NCBI RefSeq assembly: GCF_001722335.1
Contig: NZ_MIHA01000007.1
Coordinates: 62,001-126,000, forward strand
DNA length: 64,000 nucleotides
DNA from: Mycolicibacterium flavescens
GTDB taxonomy: Bacteria; Actinomycetota; Actinomycetes; Mycobacteriales; Mycobacteriaceae
Reading direction: 5' to 3'
Part shown: positions 10,158 to 19,585 of the stretch, one piece after another
How positions within the stretch are numbered: position 1 is the stretch's first letter
Layout: the number at the start of each line of letters is the position of its first letter
The notes under the pieces: model-generated
What the model was told of the DNA's origin: nothing
The model's database searches: none
What the model saw: only the letters and a program-made list of their open reading frames with translations
Translations under genes and position numbers: made by a program

Positions 10158-10832
10158 CTAGGCGCTCAGGACACCGTCGAGCGCCGAGTAGAACAGCCCG
10201 AGGCCGTCGTCGGACGGGCCGGTCAACGCTTCGGTCGCATGCTCGGGATGCGGCATCAGGCCGACGACGCGGCCGTTGGCCGAGCTGACGCCGGCGATGT
10301 TGCGCAGTGACCCGTTGGGGTTGTCGCGGTAGCGGAACACGATGCGACCTTCGCCCTCGAGCTCGTCGAGCACCTTGTCGCTGGCCACGTACCGACCCTC
10401 ACCGGACTTCAGCGGGATCAGGATGTCCGCGCCGGGCTCGTACCGCGAGGTCCAGGCCGAGTTGTTCGACGCCACCTCCAGCCAGATGTCGCGGCACACG
10501 AAATGCAGCCCGACGTTGCGGGTCAACGCTCCCGGCAGCAGACCCGCCTCGCACAGCACCTGAAACCCGTTGCAGATCCCCAACACTGGCATGCCCTGCC
10601 CGGCAGCGCGGACCACTTCACCCATCACCGGCGCGAACTTCGCGATCGCTCCGGCGCGCAGGTAGTCACCGTAGGAGAAGCCGCCAGGCACCACCACGGC
10701 GTCGACGTTCTTCAGGTCGGCGTCGGCGTGCCACAGTGCGACGGCCTCCGCACCGGCCAACCGGACGGCTCTGGCGGCGTCGATGTCGTCGAGTGTGCCC
10801 GGGAATGTGATGACGCCCACACGAGCGGTCAT
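10158..10832 (-). CDS. purQ: Phosphoribosylformylglycinamidine synthase subunit I (PurQ, glutaminase)
   Basis: A 224-residue class I glutamine amidotransferase that releases ammonia for PurL. The nucleophile elbow [10 protein letters not shown] contains the catalytic Cys, and the His/Glu of the triad are in MPHPEHATE near the C-terminus. [14 protein letters not shown] forms the oxyanion region. The ATG overlaps the purS stop (ATGA), so the two are co-translated. purL is more than 5 kb away on the same strand, so the three-subunit enzyme is encoded at two nearby loci. Confidence 0.97.
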   Translation of the reverse strand: MTARVGVITFPGTLDDIDAARAVRLAGAEAVALWHADADLKNVDAVVVPGGFSYGDYLRAGAIAKFAPVMGEVVRAAGQGMPVLGICNGFQVLCEAGLLPGALTRNVGLHFVCRDIWLEVASNNSAWTSRYEPGADILIPLKSGEGRYVASDKVLDELEGEGRIVFRYRDNPNGSLRNIAGVSSANGRVVGLMPHPEHATEALTGPSDDGLGLFYSALDGVLSA

Positions 10833-11068
10833 GACGGCTCCCTGCTCACCGACCAGTCCTCGATCACCGTGTTCGCCAGCAGCGATTCGGCGATCGAAGC
10901 GAGGGTGTCGTCGTCGACGCTGTCGTCCACCTCGAGCTCGAATCGCTTGCCCTGCCGCACATCTGACACACCCTCGAACCCGAGACGGCCCAACGCGCCG
11001 ACGATCGCCTGCCCCTGCGGATCGAGGATCTCGGCCTTCGGCATCACGTGCACAACCACCCTTGCCAC
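10829..11068 (-). CDS. purS: Phosphoribosylformylglycinamidine synthase subunit PurS
   Basis: A 79-residue protein of the usual PurS size. It begins [20 protein letters not shown] (GTG start), ideal for the family, and continues with [19 protein letters not shown]. PurS dimers bridge PurL and PurQ and help move ammonia between them. It leads a two-gene unit with purQ. The upstream gene at 11104 ends 35 nt before it on the same strand. Confidence 0.96.
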   Translation of the reverse strand: MARVVVHVMPKAEILDPQGQAIVGALGRLGFEGVSDVRQGKRFELEVDDSVDDDTLASIAESLLANTVIEDWSVSREPS

Positions 11069-11103
11069 GCGTCAACTGTACCGGCGGTCCCGCGGGACGT
11101 GCC

Positions 11104-11766
11104 TCACCGGCACGAACCGAGGTAGGCCTGGCACAGCGGAGCCGCCAGCGCGTCCAAGACCTGCGCATCCGCCGCCCCCGGCCAGGGCACCTGCGCGGGC
11201 AGGTCCGTCCACAGCGCCAGTTCGACGACGGTGGCGCTCGACGGGTCGGCCAGCAGGTACTGGTGCGCCACTTTCTGCCCGCCCACGCTGATCACCGCCG
11301 CCATCTCCTCAGCGCCCGCGGTGGTGATCGACGGCGACACCAGCGGAGCCGTCGCCTGGCAGGACCGCAGACGTGCCGTCGCGTCCTGAACCACCGACCG
11401 GGCCAGCGGACCACTCCAGCCGACCGGGCCCCGCCAGTGCAACACCTGACTGCGCAGATGCCACTGGCCTGGCCCGTTGCCGATCTCCGCCCGCTCGGCC
11501 ACCACGTAGGCCCGCGGATCGGCGGGCACCGCCGGACTGGCGCACAGCTCCTCGAACACGAACCTCGGCGAGCGCGCGCTCACGGCCAGCCCGGCCAGGC
11601 CCGGCCAGGCGTACTCCGCGTAGAGCGGCAGCGAACTGCTCACCGGCCACGCCGATGCCGGGATCGTGTCGCAGAACGGCGGGCACACTCCCGGCGCGGC
11701 GCCTGCCGGGTGCGGCGCGACCGCCAACCCGACCGACGCCAGTGCCACCGCCAGTAGCCATCGCAC
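11104..11766 (-). CDS. Exported protein of unknown function
   Basis: A 220-residue protein with a clear Sec signal peptide: charged MRW, a hydrophobic core to about residue 18, then HPAGA-A with cleavage near residue 24. The mature part contains Cys residues in CPPFC, ELCAS, RSCQA, APLCQ and GSC, suggesting disulfides outside the membrane. General layout and length resemble extracellular sensor-like domains of the PknH_C type, but I see no decisive motif and would not name it. It is encoded upstream of purS on the same strand and divergent from the metallohydrolase at 11811. Confidence 0.7.
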   Translation of the reverse strand: MRWLLAVALASVGLAVAPHPAGAAPGVCPPFCDTIPASAWPVSSSLPLYAEYAWPGLAGLAVSARSPRFVFEELCASPAVPADPRAYVVAERAEIGNGPGQWHLRSQVLHWRGPVGWSGPLARSVVQDATARLRSCQATAPLVSPSITTAGAEEMAAVISVGGQKVAHQYLLADPSSATVVELALWTDLPAQVPWPGAADAQVLDALAAPLCQAYLGSCR

Positions 11767-11810
11767 GACTTCCGTACCCCCAAAATCCCCGCCCCGCGCA
11801 CAATATAGGC

Positions 11811-12464
11811 ATGCACTTGACGCATTTCGGCCATTCGTGCCTACTCGCAGATTTCCCTGGCCAATCCGGTGAGAATGCGACGATCCTGTTCGACCCCGGG
11901 GTCTTCTCGCACGGTTTCGAGGGCATCACCGGCCTGTCGGCGATCCTGATCACCCATCAGCACCCCGACCACGCCGACGTCGACCGGCTGCCCGCCTTGC
12001 TGGAGGCCAACCCGCAGGCCGCGTTGTACGCCGACCCGCAGACCGCCGCGCAGCTCGGTGAGCCGTGGCGTGCGGTCAACGTCGGCGACGAGCTGAGCAT
12101 CGGGCACCTGACGGTGCGCGGCCTGGGCGGCAAGCACGCGGTGATCCACCCGGAGATCCCGATCATCGACAACATCTCGTACCTGGTCGGCGACGGCACC
12201 CATCCGGCGCGGCTGATGCACCCCGGTGACGCGCTGTTCACCCCCGGCGAACCCGTCGACGTGCTCGCGACGCCGGCCGCCGCGCCGTGGCTGAAGGTCT
12301 CCGAGGCGGTCGACTATCTGCGTGCGGTCGCGCCGGCCCGCGCCGTGCCGATCCACCAGGCGATCATCGACCCGGTCGGGCGGCCGATCTTCTACAGCCG
12401 GCTCTCGGAGATGACCGACACCGATTTCCAGGTGCTCGAGCAGGAGAACGCCACCGAGTTCTAG
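11811..12464 (+). CDS. Metallo-beta-lactamase-fold hydrolase
   Basis: A 217-residue protein of the MBL superfamily. It opens with MHLTHFGHSCLL and carries the metal-binding motif THQHPDHAD near residue 53, with later ligands in LMHPGDALF and PIHQAI. This is the compact type seen in UPF0173-like and L-ascorbate-lactonase-like proteins; the substrate is unknown. The ATG at 11811 is chosen because the open frame upstream only runs antisense through the exported protein. It ends opposite the FAD oxidoreductase, with a hairpin between the two genes. Corresponds to Rv0786c by position. Confidence 0.87.
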   Translation: MHLTHFGHSCLLADFPGQSGENATILFDPGVFSHGFEGITGLSAILITHQHPDHADVDRLPALLEANPQAALYADPQTAAQLGEPWRAVNVGDELSIGHLTVRGLGGKHAVIHPEIPIIDNISYLVGDGTHPARLMHPGDALFTPGEPVDVLATPAAAPWLKVSEAVDYLRAVAPARAVPIHQAIIDPVGRPIFYSRLSEMTDTDFQVLEQENATEF

Positions 12465-12466
12465 GC

Positions 12467-12526
12467 GCGAGCAGACGCAAAGTGCCCTACTTTTCGGCTG
12501 TTTCGGGGCATTTTGCGTCTGCTCGC
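12467..12526. repeat. Intergenic palindromic repeat, copy 1 (probable bidirectional terminator)
   Basis: Arms at 12467-12487 and 12505-12526 pair as GCGAGCAGACGCAAAGTGCCC against its complement, with one mismatch and one small bulge and an 17-nt loop. It lies between two convergent stop codons. The same arm sequence recurs at 29042-29103. There is no U-tract, so termination is inferred from position and stem strength. Confidence 0.8.
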
Positions 12527-12531
12527 CAGGC

Positions 12532-14172
12532 TCAGGCGGTGTCGCGGGCGGCGGCGCGGCCGGCGGCCCGGCCCGAGAACACGCAGCCGCCGAGGAACGT
12601 GCCCTCCAGCGAGCGGTATCCGTGCACGCCGCCGCCGCCGAACCCGGCAGCCTCCCCGGCGGCGTACAGGCCGTCGAACACCGCGCCGTCCGGCTTGAGC
12701 ACCCGGGCGTCCAGGTCGGTCTCCAAGCCGCCCAACGACTTTCGGGTCAGGATGTGCAGCTTCACCGCGATCAACGGTCCCGCCTTCGGGTCGGTGAGCC
12801 GGTGCGGGGCGACGACCCGGCTGACCTTGTCGCCGAGGTAGTTGCGGGCCACCCGGATCGAGGCGATCTGCATGTCCTTGGTGAACTTGTTGGCCACCTC
12901 GCGGTCGCGCGCGGTCACCTCGGCCTCGACCGTCGCGTAGTCGACGGGTACCACGTCGGGCACGGCGTTCATCGCAGAAACCAACTCGCGCAGAGATCCT
13001 GCGCTGACGAAGTCGACGCCGCGGTCGACGAACGCCTGCACCGGTCCCGGCGCGCCGGGGCGGATCCGTGACAGCACGTCGCGGACGCTGCGGCCGGTGA
13101 GGTCGGGGTTCTGCTCCTGACCCGACAGCGCGAACTCCTTGGCGATGATCCGCGCGTTGAGGATGAACCAGGTGTAGTCCTGGCCCGTCTGCGCGATGTA
13201 CTCCAGCGTCCCGAGCGTGTCGAACCCCGGATACAGCGGCGACGGCAACCGTTTTCCGTTGGCGTCCAACCAGAGTGACGACGGTCCGGGCAGGATCCGG
13301 ATGCCGTGCAGCGGCCAGATCGGGTCGTAGTTGGTGATGCCCTCGGTGTAGTGCCACATGCGGTCGCGGTTGATCACCCGCGCACCGGCGTTCTCGCTGA
13401 TGCCGATCATCCGGCCGTCGACGTGCGCGGGCACCCCGCAGAGCAGTTGCTCGGGCACCCGGCCCATCCGAGCGGGCCAGTTCTGCCGGACCAGGTCGTG
13501 GTTGCCGCCGATCCCGCCGCTGGCGACGACGACGGCCTGGGCGCGGAATTCGAACTCGCCGACGGTGTTTCGGGACGACGCCACACCCCGCGCGGCGTCG
13601 GAGGGTTCCAGCACCGAGCCGCGCACCCCGACGACGGCGCCGTTCTCGACGATCAGTCCGTCGACGCGGTGCCGGTGCGCGAACCGGGCACGGCCGGTCA
13701 GCCTGCGCGCGAAGATGTCGACGATCGCCGGGCCGGTGCCCCAGGTGATGTGGAACCGCGGCACCGAGTTGCCGTGTCCGCGTGCGTCGTACCCGCCGCG
13801 TTCGGCCCACCCGACGACCGGGAACGTGCGCAGCCCGCGTTCGCGCAGCCAGCCGCGCTTCTCACCGGCGGCGAAGTCGACGTACGCGTGCGCCCACTGC
13901 CGCGGCCAGTGGTCCTCGGCGCGGTCGAAGCCGGCCGAGCCCATCCAGTCCTGCAGGGCAAGTTCGTGGCTGTCGCGGATACCGAGCCGTCGCTGTTCGG
14001 GGCTGTCGACGAAGAACAGCCCGCCGAACGACCAGAACGCCTGGCCGCCGATGTTGTTGGCGTTCTCCTGGTCGACGATCAGCACGCGTCGTCCGCGTTC
14101 GACCAGTTCGCAGGCGGCCACCAGACCCGCCAACCCGGCCCCGACCACGATGACATCAGCGTCTTGTGCCAT
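12532..14172 (-). CDS. FAD-binding dehydrogenase (flavoprotein, KstD/fumarate-reductase-like)
   Basis: A 546-residue flavoprotein with the Rossmann dinucleotide motif VIVVGAGLAGLVAACELVE at residues 7-25 and a second FAD contact near GGIGGNHDLVR. The C-terminus GEAAGFGGGGVHGYRSLEG binds the flavin isoalloxazine as in 3-ketosteroid dehydrogenases and fumarate reductases. The substrate is not evident; family members oxidise steroids or reduce unsaturated acids. No signal peptide, so cytosolic. It follows the deacetylase-like gene on the same strand with a 23-nt gap. Corresponds to Rv0785. Confidence 0.88.
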   Translation of the reverse strand: MAQDADVIVVGAGLAGLVAACELVERGRRVLIVDQENANNIGGQAFWSFGGLFFVDSPEQRRLGIRDSHELALQDWMGSAGFDRAEDHWPRQWAHAYVDFAAGEKRGWLRERGLRTFPVVGWAERGGYDARGHGNSVPRFHITWGTGPAIVDIFARRLTGRARFAHRHRVDGLIVENGAVVGVRGSVLEPSDAARGVASSRNTVGEFEFRAQAVVVASGGIGGNHDLVRQNWPARMGRVPEQLLCGVPAHVDGRMIGISENAGARVINRDRMWHYTEGITNYDPIWPLHGIRILPGPSSLWLDANGKRLPSPLYPGFDTLGTLEYIAQTGQDYTWFILNARIIAKEFALSGQEQNPDLTGRSVRDVLSRIRPGAPGPVQAFVDRGVDFVSAGSLRELVSAMNAVPDVVPVDYATVEAEVTARDREVANKFTKDMQIASIRVARNYLGDKVSRVVAPHRLTDPKAGPLIAVKLHILTRKSLGGLETDLDARVLKPDGAVFDGLYAAGEAAGFGGGGVHGYRSLEGTFLGGCVFSGRAAGRAAARDTA

Positions 14173-14195
14173 GGCGGCCACGTTAGCGGCGCGAG

Positions 14196-14945
14196 CTAGG
14201 CGGCGTCTGTCAATGCGCGGTACGGGCGCCACCGGTAGACCAGCGGGGTGCAGCCGTGCATCAGCGCCAGGTCCACCACGTCGAGCATCGCCTGCTGCGG
14301 GCCGGGCCTGCGCAGGTGGCGGGCGGCCACGGCCACCCGCACGACTCCACCGCGGCGCGCGATCCGCTCCGCCGACAGCACCAAAGTCCGGCACCACCAC
14401 GGCTCGCTGAGGAAGCCCTCGCCGATACCCAGCACCCGCGACCGCACGGCCGTCCCGCGCACCAGGTCGGTGATCTCGCTGAGCCCCGCGAGCACCCGGA
14501 AACCCCTGTGCGGCAACGCTGTCACGGTGCCGGGCGACACCGTCCAGCCCGGCGCGGCGAACAGGCGGGTGCGCAGGCCGAGATGCTCCATGGCGCGGTC
14601 GGCGGCCATCAGCCGCAGGTTGGCCTCATGCGCGGGCAGCGTGGCGAACTCACCGCGACCGCGTTTGGTGGCCGCCTCGTCGAACCCGTGCAGCACGATC
14701 GCGTCGCCGCCGCGGCGCCGCGCGGCCAGCCACCCGACCGTGTCGGTGTCCTCGCCGAGGCGTTGGCCGCCCTTGAGCCGCGGCGCCACCAGCAACGAGA
14801 CCGGGACGCCGCGGGCGTCGAGGCGGGCGCAGAACGCGGCGACGTCGGGCAGCGTGCGCTCACTGATCCCGGAGACCGAGACGAGCAGTTGACCAGTCAC
14901 AGGGCCGAGTGTGGCAACGCCAGGTGTCGCAACGGTTTCGGACAC
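14196..14945 (-). CDS. DUF2334-type polysaccharide deacetylase-like protein
   Basis: Up to 249 residues. A GTG at 14945 gives the long form; the GTG at 14900 gives 234 residues and starts directly at the conserved TGQLLVSVSGISE strand, so it may be the true start. LPDVAAFCARLDARGVPVSLLVAPR resembles the first barrel strands of NodB-like deacetylases, and DAIVLHGFDEA supplies a likely metal-binding His/Asp. The family is loosely tied to carbohydrate esterase folds with no proven activity. Followed by the flavoprotein on the same strand. Corresponds to Rv0784. Confidence 0.78.
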   Translation of the reverse strand: MSETVATPGVATLGPVTGQLLVSVSGISERTLPDVAAFCARLDARGVPVSLLVAPRLKGGQRLGEDTDTVGWLAARRRGGDAIVLHGFDEAATKRGRGEFATLPAHEANLRLMAADRAMEHLGLRTRLFAAPGWTVSPGTVTALPHRGFRVLAGLSEITDLVRGTAVRSRVLGIGEGFLSEPWWCRTLVLSAERIARRGGVVRVAVAARHLRRPGPQQAMLDVVDLALMHGCTPLVYRWRPYRALTDAA

Positions 14946-14970
14946 GCTGACGCCAGATGGCCATCGGGTG

Positions 14971-15468
14971 CTAACGGGGCAGCACGTCCTCGATCGCGGC
15001 GATGACCTCGGGAGCGTCGGGTTCGGTGCGCGGGCGGAACCGCTTGACGACGGTGCCGCCCGGTGCGAGCAGGAACTTCTCGAAGTTCCACTGGATGTCG
15101 CCGGCCTCGCCGCTGTCGTCGGCGGCCTTGGTCAGCTCGGCGTACAGCGGGTGACGGTCGGCGCCGTTGACGTCGGTCTTGGCCAGCAGCGGGAACGTCA
15201 CGCCGTAGGTCGTCGAGCAGAACTCCTGGATCTCCTCGGCGGTGCCCGGCTCCTGGCCCATGAACTGGTTGCACGGCACGCCGATCACGGTCAAACCGCG
15301 GTCGCGGTAGTCCTGCGCGAGCTTCTCCAGCGCGGTGTACTGCGGCGTCAGACCGCATTTGGAGGCCACGTTGACGACCAGGGTGGCGCCGTCGGAGAGC
15401 TCGCCCAGCGTGGTGTCGCGGCCGTCGAGGGTGGTCACGGCGATGTCGGTCAGCGATGTGTCGGTCAT
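14971..15468 (-). CDS. Glutathione-peroxidase-family thiol peroxidase
   Basis: A 165-residue thioredoxin-fold peroxidase. Catalytic Cys38 lies in NVASKCGLTPQY, the Gln in VPCNQFMGQEPG and the Trp/Asn in IQWNFEKFL, completing the usual tetrad. The oligomerisation loop of animal GPx is absent, as in bacterial BsaA-like enzymes. Mycobacteria make mycothiol rather than glutathione, so the reductant is probably thioredoxin or mycoredoxin (family knowledge, not visible here). It lies 9 nt downstream of a TetR gene on the same strand and may be co-transcribed with it. Confidence 0.92.
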   Translation of the reverse strand: MTDTSLTDIAVTTLDGRDTTLGELSDGATLVVNVASKCGLTPQYTALEKLAQDYRDRGLTVIGVPCNQFMGQEPGTAEEIQEFCSTTYGVTFPLLAKTDVNGADRHPLYAELTKAADDSGEAGDIQWNFEKFLLAPGGTVVKRFRPRTEPDAPEVIAAIEDVLPR

Positions 15469-15477
15469 GCCCGCACG

Positions 15478-16038
15478 TTACCTGCTCGTGAAAAGCATCC
15501 CCGCGACTCGGTCGACGGTCGCGATCGGATCACCGCCGTCGTCGATGGCCTTGTTCAGCCACAGCAGCGAAAACCCGTGCACCAGCGACCATGCCGCCAG
15601 TGCGGCCGCTCGCGGGTCGTCTGCGGCCCGCGGGTCGTCGAGGGTGCCGACGCCGCGGCGCAGTTCCTCGCCCGCGGCGTCCTGGGCGGCCCGCAGGTCC
15701 GGGTTGTCGGGGTCGACGAGTGAGCGGTCGAACATCACCGCGTAGTGCCCGGGGTGGTCGAGCGCGAACCGTACATACGCCAGCGCGGCGTCGATGAACT
15801 CCGGTCGCGCGCCTGCCAGTGCGACGGCCAGCTTGTGCCAGCCCTCGGTGGCCAGCGCGGTGAACAACCCGCGCCGATCGGTGAAGTGGTGCGCGGGCGC
15901 GGCGTGCGAAACCCCGGCCACGCGCGCGAGTTCGCGCAGCGAGATGCCGTCGGCGCCGCGTTCGGCGACCAACGCGGCGGCCTCGGTGAGGATGGCGGCC
16001 CGCAGGTCGCCGTGGTGATAGGTGGTCCTGCCGCTCAT
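15478..16038 (-). CDS. TetR family transcriptional regulator, divergent from DoxX gene
   Basis: A 186-residue regulator from the ATG at 16038; ATGs at 16056 and 16050 are also in frame. The N-terminal HTH reads GISLRELARVAGVSHAAPAHHFTDRRGLF, typical TetR with a YHHGDLR lead-in that is common in one TetR subfamily with a TetR_C_13-like ligand domain. It is transcribed away from the DoxX gene, and two 17-nt direct repeats in the shared promoter region are the likely operators. The ligand is unknown. The peroxidase gene directly follows. Confidence 0.9.
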   Translation of the reverse strand: MSGRTTYHHGDLRAAILTEAAALVAERGADGISLRELARVAGVSHAAPAHHFTDRRGLFTALATEGWHKLAVALAGARPEFIDAALAYVRFALDHPGHYAVMFDRSLVDPDNPDLRAAQDAAGEELRRGVGTLDDPRAADDPRAAALAAWSLVHGFSLLWLNKAIDDGGDPIATVDRVAGMLFTSR

Positions 16039-16061
16039 GCGGCCCATCATACCCACCCATC

Positions 16062-16114
16062 TTGACAGTGACTAGATTTCCGGTCTACCGTCCGAACTTG
16101 TCACTGACTAGATT
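16062..16114 (+). promoter_or_regulatory. Promoter and two direct-repeat operators of the TetR/DoxX divergon
   Basis: TTGACAGTGACTAGATT at 16062-16078 and TTGTCACTGACTAGATT at 16098-16114 agree at 15 of 17 positions and are 36 bp apart. The first contains a perfect -35 (TTGACA, 16062-16067). TACCGT at 16086-16091 is a fitting -10 with an 18-bp spacer, placing the second repeat on the transcription start. A regulator bound to both would block polymerase. GGAGGA just before the DoxX ATG is the ribosome binding site. Confidence 0.65.
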
Positions 16115-16123
16115 GGAGGAACG

Positions 16124-16573
16124 ATGATCGTTCTCGTCACGCTCGTGCTGGGTACGCTCGGCGCCCGATCGGTGGGCTGGCTGGGCGTCGCCTACGTCGA
16201 CAGTTGGCCGGCGGCGGTGGCCGTCGGGTTGGCGGCCATGTTCGCGCTCACCGGCGTCGCACACTTCGTCAACCCGCTGCGCCGCGACATGATCGCGATC
16301 GTCCCGCCCGCGCTTCCGGCGCCCGGCCTGCTGGTCACCGTCACCGGTGCGCTCGAACTGATCGGCGCCGCCGGCCTGCTCTACCCGCCGACCCGGGTGG
16401 CCGCGGCGGTGTGCCTGTTCGTGCTGATGCTGGTGATGTTCCCGGCCAACGTCCACGCGGCGCGGATGCCGAACCCGCCGAAGTCGATGACGACGCGCCT
16501 GGATCTGCGCACCGCCGAGCAGATCCTCTACCTAGGGGCGGCGTTCGTGATCGGCCTTGGCGGTGTCCAGTAG
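16124..16573 (+). CDS. DoxX family membrane protein
   Basis: A 149-residue protein with four hydrophobic segments: residues 1-12, about 27-45, about 63-85 and about 88-108, plus a hydrophobic C-terminus. FALTGVAHFVNPLRRDMIAIVPP is the characteristic DoxX/DoxD loop. Some mycobacterial DoxX proteins take part in membrane-associated redox defence; the role of this one is unknown. Its GGAGGA ribosome binding site is 5 nt upstream, and expression is probably controlled by the divergent TetR. The 3' end overlaps the convergent oligopeptidase gene by 42 bp. Confidence 0.85.
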   Translation: MIVLVTLVLGTLGARSVGWLGVAYVDSWPAAVAVGLAAMFALTGVAHFVNPLRRDMIAIVPPALPAPGLLVTVTGALELIGAAGLLYPPTRVAAAVCLFVLMLVMFPANVHAARMPNPPKSMTTRLDLRTAEQILYLGAAFVIGLGGVQ

Positions 16574-18670
16574 CCAGGCGTACTGGAACGCGGTCTCCTT
16601 CCAGCGCTCATAGCGGCCGCTGATGCCGCCGTGGCCGGCGTTCATCTCGGTCTTGAGCAACACCGGACGGTCGTCGGTCTTGGTGTGCCGCAGTGCGGCA
16701 ACCCATTTCGCGGGTTCGACGTAGTACACCCGGGTGTCGTTGAGGGAGGTCATCGCCAGGATCGCCGGGTAGTTCTTGGCCTCGACGTTCTCGTACGGCG
16801 AGTACGACTTCATGTACTCGTAGACCGTCTTGTCCTCCAACGGGTTTCCCCACTCGTCCCACTCGGTGACCGTCAGCGGCAGCGAGGGGTCCAGGATCGT
16901 GGTGAGCGGGTCGACGAACGGCACCGCCGCCAGAACCCCGGCGAACAGCTCCGGCGCGAGGTTGGCCACCGCGCCGACCAGCAGGCCGCCTGCGCTACCG
17001 CCGTAGGCCACCAGATTCTCCGGGCGGGTGACATCGCTGACCACCAGATGCTGTGCGACAGCGACGAAGTCGGTGAAGCTGTTCTTCTTCTCCAGCATCT
17101 TGCCGTGCTCGTACCACGACCTGCCGAGTTCACCGCCACCGCGGACGTGGGCGACGGCGAAGATCATCCCGCGCTCCAGCAGCGACAGCCGCGCGATCGA
17201 GAAGCGCGGATCCTCGCAGACCTCGTAGGCGCCGTAACCGTAGAGCAGCGTCGGCGCCGGATACTGCAGGCCGATCTTGTGCACGATCGAGATCGGCACC
17301 CGGGCGCCGTCGGCGGCCACCGCCCAGTCCCGGCGTTCGACGTAGTCCTCGGGGCGGTAGTCGCCGAGCACCGGCTGCTCGCGCAGCAGCGTCCGCTCCC
17401 CCGTCGCCAGGTCCACGTCGTAGATGCGCACCGGGGTGATGTAGGACGTCGCACCGATCCGCAGTTTCGGCGCGTCCCAGTTCGGGTTGGCCGACAGCCC
17501 CGCCGACGTCAATTCGGACTCGAACGTGAAATCCTCGGCGCGGCCGTACTCTCCGGTGTCGTAGATCGGCCAGAGCTGAATCTTCGGCAGCGCGTCGGTG
17601 CGGTACCCGATCACCAGGTGGTTGGCGAACGCGTCGACGGAGTCCAGTCGGACGTCGTCGCGATGCTCGATCAGCGTGCGCATCGCGGTGGGGTCGGCGA
17701 CGGGCGCCTCGACCAGCGTGAAGTTCTCGGCGCCGTCGTTGTGCAGGATCAGGAACCGGTCCTCGCCACCGACGACGGCGTGCTCGACGGAGTACTCGAC
17801 CAGGTCGCGGCGCGGCCACACGACCGTGAACTCGGCGTCCGGATCGGTGGCGTCGGCGTAGCGCACCTCGGAGGTGACGGCGCTGCCGGCCGCGATGATC
17901 ACGTACTTGTCGCTGCGGGTGCGCCCGACACCGAGCCAGTACCGTTCGTCGGGTTCGTGGTAGACCCGCTGCGCGGGCTGCCCGGAGCCGAGGCGGTGGC
18001 GCCAGATGGTGTCGGGGCGCCAGGCGTCGTCGACGGTCGAGTAGTACACGGTGGCGTTGTCGGCGGCCCAGGTCGCGCCGGGGGCGATCCCGGCGATGGT
18101 ATCCTCGTAGAGCTCGCCGGTGCGTAAGTCTTTGAACCGCAGCGTGTATCGCTCGTCGCCCTTGACGTCGACCGAGTAGGCCAGGATGTTGCCGTCCAGG
18201 CTGACCGAGGCGGCGCCCAGCGCGAAGAACTCGTGGCCATCTGCTTCGACGTTCTCGTCGAGAAGGATCTGCTCGCCGGGGATCTCGGTGTGCTCGTCGA
18301 GTTCGGGCGGCACCCAGTCGTCGGGGTCGGCGACCGGGCAGCGGCAGTGCACGCTGTACTGCTTGCCCTCGAAGCTGCGGCCGTAGTACCACCAGGCGCC
18401 GCGGCGGGTCGGCACCGACAGGTCGGTCTCCTTGGTGCGGGCCTTGATCTCGTCGAAGATCGCCTGCCGCAGCGGCGCGAGGTGTTCGGTGGCGTGTTCG
18501 GTGTAGGTGTTCTCGGCTTCGAGGTACCCGATCACCTCGGGATTGGTCTTCTCGCGCAGCCATTCGTAGGGGTCGACGAAGACGTCACCGTGATGCTCGC
18601 GGCGGGTGTCGACCCGCTTGGCCACCGGCGGCGTCATCATCTGTTCACTCGCTCCGCAAGCGTCGCTCAT
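16532..18670 (-). CDS. ptrB: Oligopeptidase B (S9A prolyl oligopeptidase family)
   Basis: A 712-residue serine peptidase cleaving short peptides after Arg/Lys in the cytosol. The N-terminal beta-propeller spans about residues 70-400 and the C-terminal alpha/beta-hydrolase domain holds the triad: Ser in YGGSAGG (about 557), Asp in SLNDTRV (about 640) and His in NAGHGG (about 679). The gene is intact, whereas I recall it as split into two frames (Rv0781/Rv0782) in M. tuberculosis. The ATG at 18670 overlaps the purC stop (ATGA); ATG at 18640 or 18637, with GGAG upstream, is an alternative start. Confidence 0.95.
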   Translation of the reverse strand: MSDACGASEQMMTPPVAKRVDTRREHHGDVFVDPYEWLREKTNPEVIGYLEAENTYTEHATEHLAPLRQAIFDEIKARTKETDLSVPTRRGAWWYYGRSFEGKQYSVHCRCPVADPDDWVPPELDEHTEIPGEQILLDENVEADGHEFFALGAASVSLDGNILAYSVDVKGDERYTLRFKDLRTGELYEDTIAGIAPGATWAADNATVYYSTVDDAWRPDTIWRHRLGSGQPAQRVYHEPDERYWLGVGRTRSDKYVIIAAGSAVTSEVRYADATDPDAEFTVVWPRRDLVEYSVEHAVVGGEDRFLILHNDGAENFTLVEAPVADPTAMRTLIEHRDDVRLDSVDAFANHLVIGYRTDALPKIQLWPIYDTGEYGRAEDFTFESELTSAGLSANPNWDAPKLRIGATSYITPVRIYDVDLATGERTLLREQPVLGDYRPEDYVERRDWAVAADGARVPISIVHKIGLQYPAPTLLYGYGAYEVCEDPRFSIARLSLLERGMIFAVAHVRGGGELGRSWYEHGKMLEKKNSFTDFVAVAQHLVVSDVTRPENLVAYGGSAGGLLVGAVANLAPELFAGVLAAVPFVDPLTTILDPSLPLTVTEWDEWGNPLEDKTVYEYMKSYSPYENVEAKNYPAILAMTSLNDTRVYYVEPAKWVAALRHTKTDDRPVLLKTEMNAGHGGISGRYERWKETAFQYAWLLDTAKADHERRP

Positions 18671-19554
18671 GCACCGATCCAGTCGCTGAACTTCAGCCCC
18701 GAAATCCGTTCGTAGGCTTCGATGTACCGGGCGCGGGTGGCGTCGACGACCTCCGGCGGCAGCGGCGGCGGAGGGGTGTCACCGCCGCGGTCCCAGCCCG
18801 AATCCGGCCCGGTGAGCCAGTTGCGCACGAACTGCTTGTCGAAGCTCTGCTGCACGACACCTTCTTTCCAGTCGTCGGCACGCCAGTATCGGCTGGAGTC
18901 GGGGGTGAACACCTCGTCGGCCAGGCGCAGGTCGCCGTCCTTGTCAACACCGAACTCGAACTTGGTGTCGGCGAGGATGATGCCCTTGCCCAGCGCGTGC
19001 TCGGCGCCCTGAACGTAAATCCTCAGCGTGCGCTCCCGCAACTGCTCGGCCCGCTCGGCGCCGATCAGCTCGACCACCGCGTCGAACGAGATGTTCTCGT
19101 CATGTTGTCCCAGTTCGGCTTTCGTCGCAGGAGTGAACAGCGGCTCGGAGAATTTGCTGGCCTCGACAAGCCCCGGCGGCAGCGCGATGCCGCAGACCGT
19201 GCCCGTCTTCTGATAGTCGAGCAGACCCGAGCCGGTGAGGTAGCCGCGCGCCACCGCCTCGACCGGGAGCATGTCGAGTTGCTGCACGACCATCGCGCGG
19301 CCCAGCACCTCGGCGGGGATGCGCTCGTCGTCGGGTGGGCCGGCCAGGTGGTTGGGCGCGTCGATCAGGTCGAAGAAGAACACGCTCATCGCGGTGAGGA
19401 TGCGGCCCTTGTCGGGGATCTGCGAGTCGAGGATGTAGTCGTAGGCCGAGATGCGATCGGAGGCGACGAACAGCAGCGTCTCGTCGTCCACCCGGTACAG
19501 CTCGCGGACCTTGCCGCTGGCCAGATGTTGGTAGTCGGACAGAGCGGGGCGCAT
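18667..19554 (-). CDS. purC: SAICAR synthase (PurC)
   Basis: A 295-residue phosphoribosylaminoimidazole-succinocarboxamide synthase, which joins CAIR and aspartate using ATP. It starts [20 protein letters not shown], the conserved nucleotide-binding lead, followed by [13 protein letters not shown]. The conserved [12 protein letters not shown] block lies near residue 195. The stop codon overlaps the ptrB start. Upstream is the divergent membrane protein gene at 19586, so the 31-bp gap must hold both 5' ends. Confidence 0.97.
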   Translation of the reverse strand: MRPALSDYQHLASGKVRELYRVDDETLLFVASDRISAYDYILDSQIPDKGRILTAMSVFFFDLIDAPNHLAGPPDDERIPAEVLGRAMVVQQLDMLPVEAVARGYLTGSGLLDYQKTGTVCGIALPPGLVEASKFSEPLFTPATKAELGQHDENISFDAVVELIGAERAEQLRERTLRIYVQGAEHALGKGIILADTKFEFGVDKDGDLRLADEVFTPDSSRYWRADDWKEGVVQQSFDKQFVRNWLTGPDSGWDRGGDTPPPPLPPEVVDATRARYIEAYERISGLKFSDWIGA

Positions 19555-19585
19555 CGGGCCAGCCTATCGGGCAGCATCTACAGCC

